7,690 bases of DNA from CAZAGD01 sp049699975 (GTDB lineage: Bacteria; Desulfobacterota; SM23-61), in contig JBNAWB010000177.1 of the NCBI GenBank assembly GCA_049699975.1, forward strand, positions 1 through 7,690, given 5' to 3'. Of the stretch, positions 5,323-7,690 are shown one piece after another (the stretch's first letter is position 1; each line of letters opens with the position of its first letter). The translations under genes were made by a program, and so were the position numbers. The notes beneath the pieces were generated by a model. It searched no databases. It was not told where the DNA came from and worked only from the letters and a program-made list of their open reading frames with translations.

Positions 5323-6993
5323 ATGGCTTTCCTTTCCGGCCGAGAAGCTTTTCTAAAAATTCTGCAGGCGGAAGGAGTCAAGTACATTTTTGGCAATCCG
5401 GGGAGTACCGAATTGCCCATAATGGATGCGCTAGCTGGGCAGAAAGATATTCGCTATATCTTGGCTTTGCATGAAGGCGTCGCCATTTCTATGGCCGATG
5501 GATATGCGGTAGCGTCAGGGAATTTGGCGGTAGTCAATGTGCATGTGAGTCCTGGGTTAGGAAATTCTATGGGGATGCTTTATAACGCTTCCAAATCAGG
5601 GGCGCCAATAATAGTAACTGCTGGTCAACATGATCAGAGCTTTTTGCTCAGCGAACCTATTTTATGGTCTAATCTTCCAGAAGTCGCTCGTCCCTATGTA
5701 AAATGGGCTTATGAGGTGCGCCGCTTGGAAGATTTACCCCGGGCTTTACACCGGGCGGCCAAAGTAGCCACTGCTCCTCCCTCAGGACCAGTCTTTCTTT
5801 CTCTGCCTGTAGATGTGCTCAAAGAAGAGAAGGAAATTGAGTTAGGTGGACCTACCAGGATAGAGCAGAGTTTTCGCCCATCCCGAAAGAGCTTAGAGGC
5901 TGCGGCCGAGTTACTTTTGCAAGCTAAAAATCCAGTGATTATTGCGGGAGATATGGTAGCCCGCGGTCAAGCGCACCAAGAATTGGCCCAGGTGGCAGAA
6001 ATTATTGGGGCTCCGGTTTACCAAAATCCAGCCTCGGGCACCTGCAATTTCCCTTTTAATCATCCTCTATCCCTTGGTCCACTTCCGCGCGTTCAAAAAG
6101 TCGTCCGCGAAGCGCTAAATGATAAAGATGTTCTTTTTGCTGTAGGAGGAGAATTAGTAACTATGTCGTTGCCCTCAGAAATAGAACCGCTTCCTCCAGG
6201 AATCAAAATTATTCATCTGCACCAAGATCCTTGGGAAATCGGCAAGAATTATCCTACCCAGGTGGCCATGATGGGTGAGGCCCGAGAGACCTTGTTAGAA
6301 TTAGCAAAAATTTTGGAAGCAAAGATCACTCCTGAACAAAGGAATGAAGCTTACCACCGCCGCGAGGTTATAAGGCAAAGCAAAGAAAAAATTTTTAACA
6401 CTTTAAAAGAGAAGATAAAAAAGGAAAAAGAGAGCCAGAGCATCTCAGGCTCCGTGCTGATGGATGCTATATGTGAAGTACTCCCCGCAGAGGCAGTAAT
6501 AGTGGACGAGACGATTTCCTCCGGAAGAGTTTTGCGGAATTTGTGGCTGGGTAGTGATCCACAATGTTACTTTGGCTTACGGGGAGGCGGAATCGGCTGG
6601 GGCCTGCCGGCGTCTTTGGGCATAAAATTAGCGCTCCCCGATCGGCCGGTTGTGGCTCTGGTTGGCGATGGAAGCGCCATGTATTCTTATCAAGGACTTT
6701 GGACAGCAGCCCATTATGGATTAAAGGTGATCTTTATAATTTGCAACAACGCCAGCTACCGCATTCTTAAAGAAAGAACTTATGCCCTCCGCGGCTTCTC
6801 CGCCCAAACAAATTTGTATGTAGGTATGGATCTAAAAGATCCAGAAATCGATTTTCCAGGCTTGGCCAAAGCTTTGGGGGTAAAGGGAGAAAGGGCAGAA
6901 GAAATTAAAGAAGTGCAGGGGTTGCTCAAGAAAGCCTTAGCAGGGAATCAACCCTACCTTATTGATGTGCCCCTTGACCCTTCTTTTTTATAA
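5323..6993 (+). CDS. Thiamine-diphosphate-dependent enzyme, benzoylformate decarboxylase-like
   Basis: This 556-residue enzyme has the three-domain PYR/central/PP layout of ThDP-dependent 2-oxo-acid decarboxylases and acetolactate synthase relatives. In the PYR domain are NPGSTELP with S28, the cofactor-activating Glu E51 in LHEGVAISMADGYA, and H74 in NVHVSPGLGNSMG. These match the S26, E47 and H70 positions of benzoylformate decarboxylase (BFD). The PP domain holds the ThDP/Mg motif, GDG at 448-450 through NN at 475-476, preceded by GLRGGGIGWGLPA, a BFD-like signature. Comparing from memory, the BFD histidine H281 aligns without gaps to S282 here, so the substrate or reaction may differ. Residues about 340-375 form a Lys/Glu-rich stretch linking the central and PP domains. 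The Shine-Dalgarno GGAGGGGG (5312-5319) supports the ATG. It leads a plus-strand unit with the THEP1 NTPase 4 bp downstream. Alternatives are another 2-oxo-acid decarboxylase or a carboligase; mdlC identity is not claimed. Confidence 0.85.
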   Translation: MAFLSGREAFLKILQAEGVKYIFGNPGSTELPIMDALAGQKDIRYILALHEGVAISMADGYAVASGNLAVVNVHVSPGLGNSMGMLYNASKSGAPIIVTAGQHDQSFLLSEPILWSNLPEVARPYVKWAYEVRRLEDLPRALHRAAKVATAPPSGPVFLSLPVDVLKEEKEIELGGPTRIEQSFRPSRKSLEAAAELLLQAKNPVIIAGDMVARGQAHQELAQVAEIIGAPVYQNPASGTCNFPFNHPLSLGPLPRVQKVVREALNDKDVLFAVGGELVTMSLPSEIEPLPPGIKIIHLHQDPWEIGKNYPTQVAMMGEARETLLELAKILEAKITPEQRNEAYHRREVIRQSKEKIFNTLKEKIKKEKESQSISGSVLMDAICEVLPAEAVIVDETISSGRVLRNLWLGSDPQCYFGLRGGGIGWGLPASLGIKLALPDRPVVALVGDGSAMYSYQGLWTAAHYGLKVIFIICNNASYRILKERTYALRGFSAQTNLYVGMDLKDPEIDFPGLAKALGVKGERAEEIKEVQGLLKKALAGNQPYLIDVPLDPSFL

Positions 6994-6997
6994 ATAA

Positions 6998-7507
6998 ATG
7001 AAAGTAAAGAAGATCCTTTTAACCGGACCACCACGTTGCGGCAAGACTACTTTAATTGAAAAACTTGTCCACCAAATTAATAGACCTTGTCGCGGCTTCT
7101 TTACCCGGGAGATAAAAGAAAAAGGGCGCAGAGTAGGATTTTCCATAATTACTTTGGATGGCCAAGAGGCCAGATTAGCCCATGAAAGCTCTAAGAGCTC
7201 AATCCGCGTGGGTAAATATGGGGTTGATTTAGACCAATTTGAGAAAATCGCCATTCCTGCTATTTGGCCTTCAGCAGCAGAATATATTTTAATTATTGAT
7301 GAAATTGGCAAGATGGAATGTTATTCTGCCCTTTTTCGAGAAGTCCTTTTGAAAATTCTTGATGCTCCTAATGAGCTGATCGCTACCATTGCGTGGAAAG
7401 GTACACCTTTTATTGAAAAAATAAAAAAGCGAGATGATATAACTTTGATGCGCATAACTTTGGAAAATCGAGATGCCCTGGTAAGTTCTTTATTGGGCAT
7501 GTTATGA
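6998..7507 (+). CDS. THEP1-type nucleoside-triphosphatase (COG1618)
   Basis: This 169-residue P-loop protein matches the THEP1/NTPCR family, which hydrolyses ATP, GTP and other NTPs to NDP and phosphate. Visible features are the Walker A motif GPPRCGKT (10-17), the family block GFFTREI (33-39) with GFSIITLDG (47-55), VGKYGVD (71-77), and the Walker B region ILIIDEIGKME (97-107) with D101 and E102. Its length is typical of the family. The ATG lies 4 bp after the stop of the ThDP enzyme (TAAATAAATG) and has no clear Shine-Dalgarno, so translation probably depends on ribosomes finishing the upstream gene. The biological role of THEP1 is poorly known. Nothing in the sequence shows a functional link to the decarboxylase beyond co-transcription. 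Confidence 0.88.
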   Translation: MKVKKILLTGPPRCGKTTLIEKLVHQINRPCRGFFTREIKEKGRRVGFSIITLDGQEARLAHESSKSSIRVGKYGVDLDQFEKIAIPAIWPSAAEYILIIDEIGKMECYSALFREVLLKILDAPNELIATIAWKGTPFIEKIKKRDDITLMRITLENRDALVSSLLGML

Positions 7508-7635
7508 TTCCTCGCTAATCTTTACTTTTTTATGATCCCCAACTTTTAGCCGCCTTCCATTTGAGACAAGATGGTTATCTTCTTTAAAAGAAGGTACGCG
7601 TAATATGTCACTGAAAAGTGGGAGAAGTATGGCCC

Positions 7636-7678
7636 GAGGCAGGCCAGAGGCAGGCATTCATTCAGAATCATGAGGCAG
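7636..7678. repeat. Short direct repeats GAGGCAGGC in the 3' non-coding end
   Basis: GAGGCAGGC occurs at 7636-7644 and 7647-7655, with an 11 bp period (about one helical turn), and a shorter GAGGCAG at 7672-7678. The 183 bp after the THEP1 stop contain no open frame with support, no tRNA fold and no clear terminator. The repeats could be a regulator site for a gene beyond the window, or remnants of a longer repeat cut by the window edge. Confidence 0.35.
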
Positions 7679-7690
7679 TGGTTTCTTCCA

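Noticed and set aside
5323..6993. Identification as acetolactate synthase large subunit or oxalyl-CoA decarboxylase.
   Set aside because: The PP-domain signature (GLRGGGIGWGLPA, GDGSAMYSYQ) and the NPGSTELP/NVH motifs fit benzoylformate decarboxylase better, and no acetolactate synthase small subunit follows.
7506..7531. GATT...AATC followed by a T-rich run after the THEP1 stop, as a terminator.
   Set aside because: The 4 bp AT-rich stem is too weak and the T-run is interrupted. No confident terminator can be called.
7617..7690. tRNA-like appearance of the final bases, ending in CCA.
   Set aside because: There is no canonical T-arm (the TTCAGAA loop lacks the required A58), no matching acceptor stem and no anticodon arm at the expected position.

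Overview
This 7.7 kb bacterial window is gene-dense, with short intergenic gaps. Nearly all gene starts are ATG, most have good Shine-Dalgarno sequences, and composition is even throughout. No rRNA, tRNA, insertion sequence, CRISPR array or phage gene is visible. The families present (nitrilase, amidase signature enzyme, COG2820-like nucleoside phosphorylase, benzoylformate-decarboxylase-like ThDP enzyme, THEP1 NTPase) are common in environmental, often anaerobic, bacteria. That impression is an inference; the sequence does not fix a phylum.

Layout. (1) A left plus-strand unit, 98-3163: a strong promoter-like sequence, then a small protein made of two tandem copies of a beta-rich domain (133-552), an aliphatic-type nitrilase (576-1688) and an amidase signature hydrolase (1712-3163). 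Gaps are 23 bp each. (2) A central minus-strand unit, read right to left: a two-domain protein that joins a peptidase-S51/glutamine-amidotransferase-like domain to the C-terminal domain of cysteinyl-tRNA synthetase (5180-3933), then a nucleoside phosphorylase (3911-3168). The phosphorylase and amidase stop codons face each other only 4 bp apart. (3) A 142 bp divergent intergenic region (5181-5322) with a plausible extended -10 promoter in each direction and a repeated 8-mer. (4) A right plus-strand unit: a ThDP-dependent decarboxylase-like enzyme (5323-6993) followed after 4 bp by a THEP1-type NTPase (6998-7507). The last 183 bp hold no convincing gene, only a short direct repeat.

How the genes may work together. 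The nitrilase and amidase are probably co-transcribed and both yield carboxylates and ammonia from C-N substrates. The amidase could act on amides released by the nitrilase or on a separate pool. Together with a nearby benzoylformate-decarboxylase-like enzyme, the set resembles the hydroxynitrile/hydroxyamide-to-2-oxo-acid chemistry of mandelate degradation. However, no mandelate dehydrogenase is present, and one catalytic histidine of true benzoylformate decarboxylase appears to be replaced. The minus-strand pair is more puzzling: a hydrolase-like domain carrying a tRNA-synthetase-derived tail, paired with a nucleoside-cleaving enzyme. That fusion is the most unusual item here.
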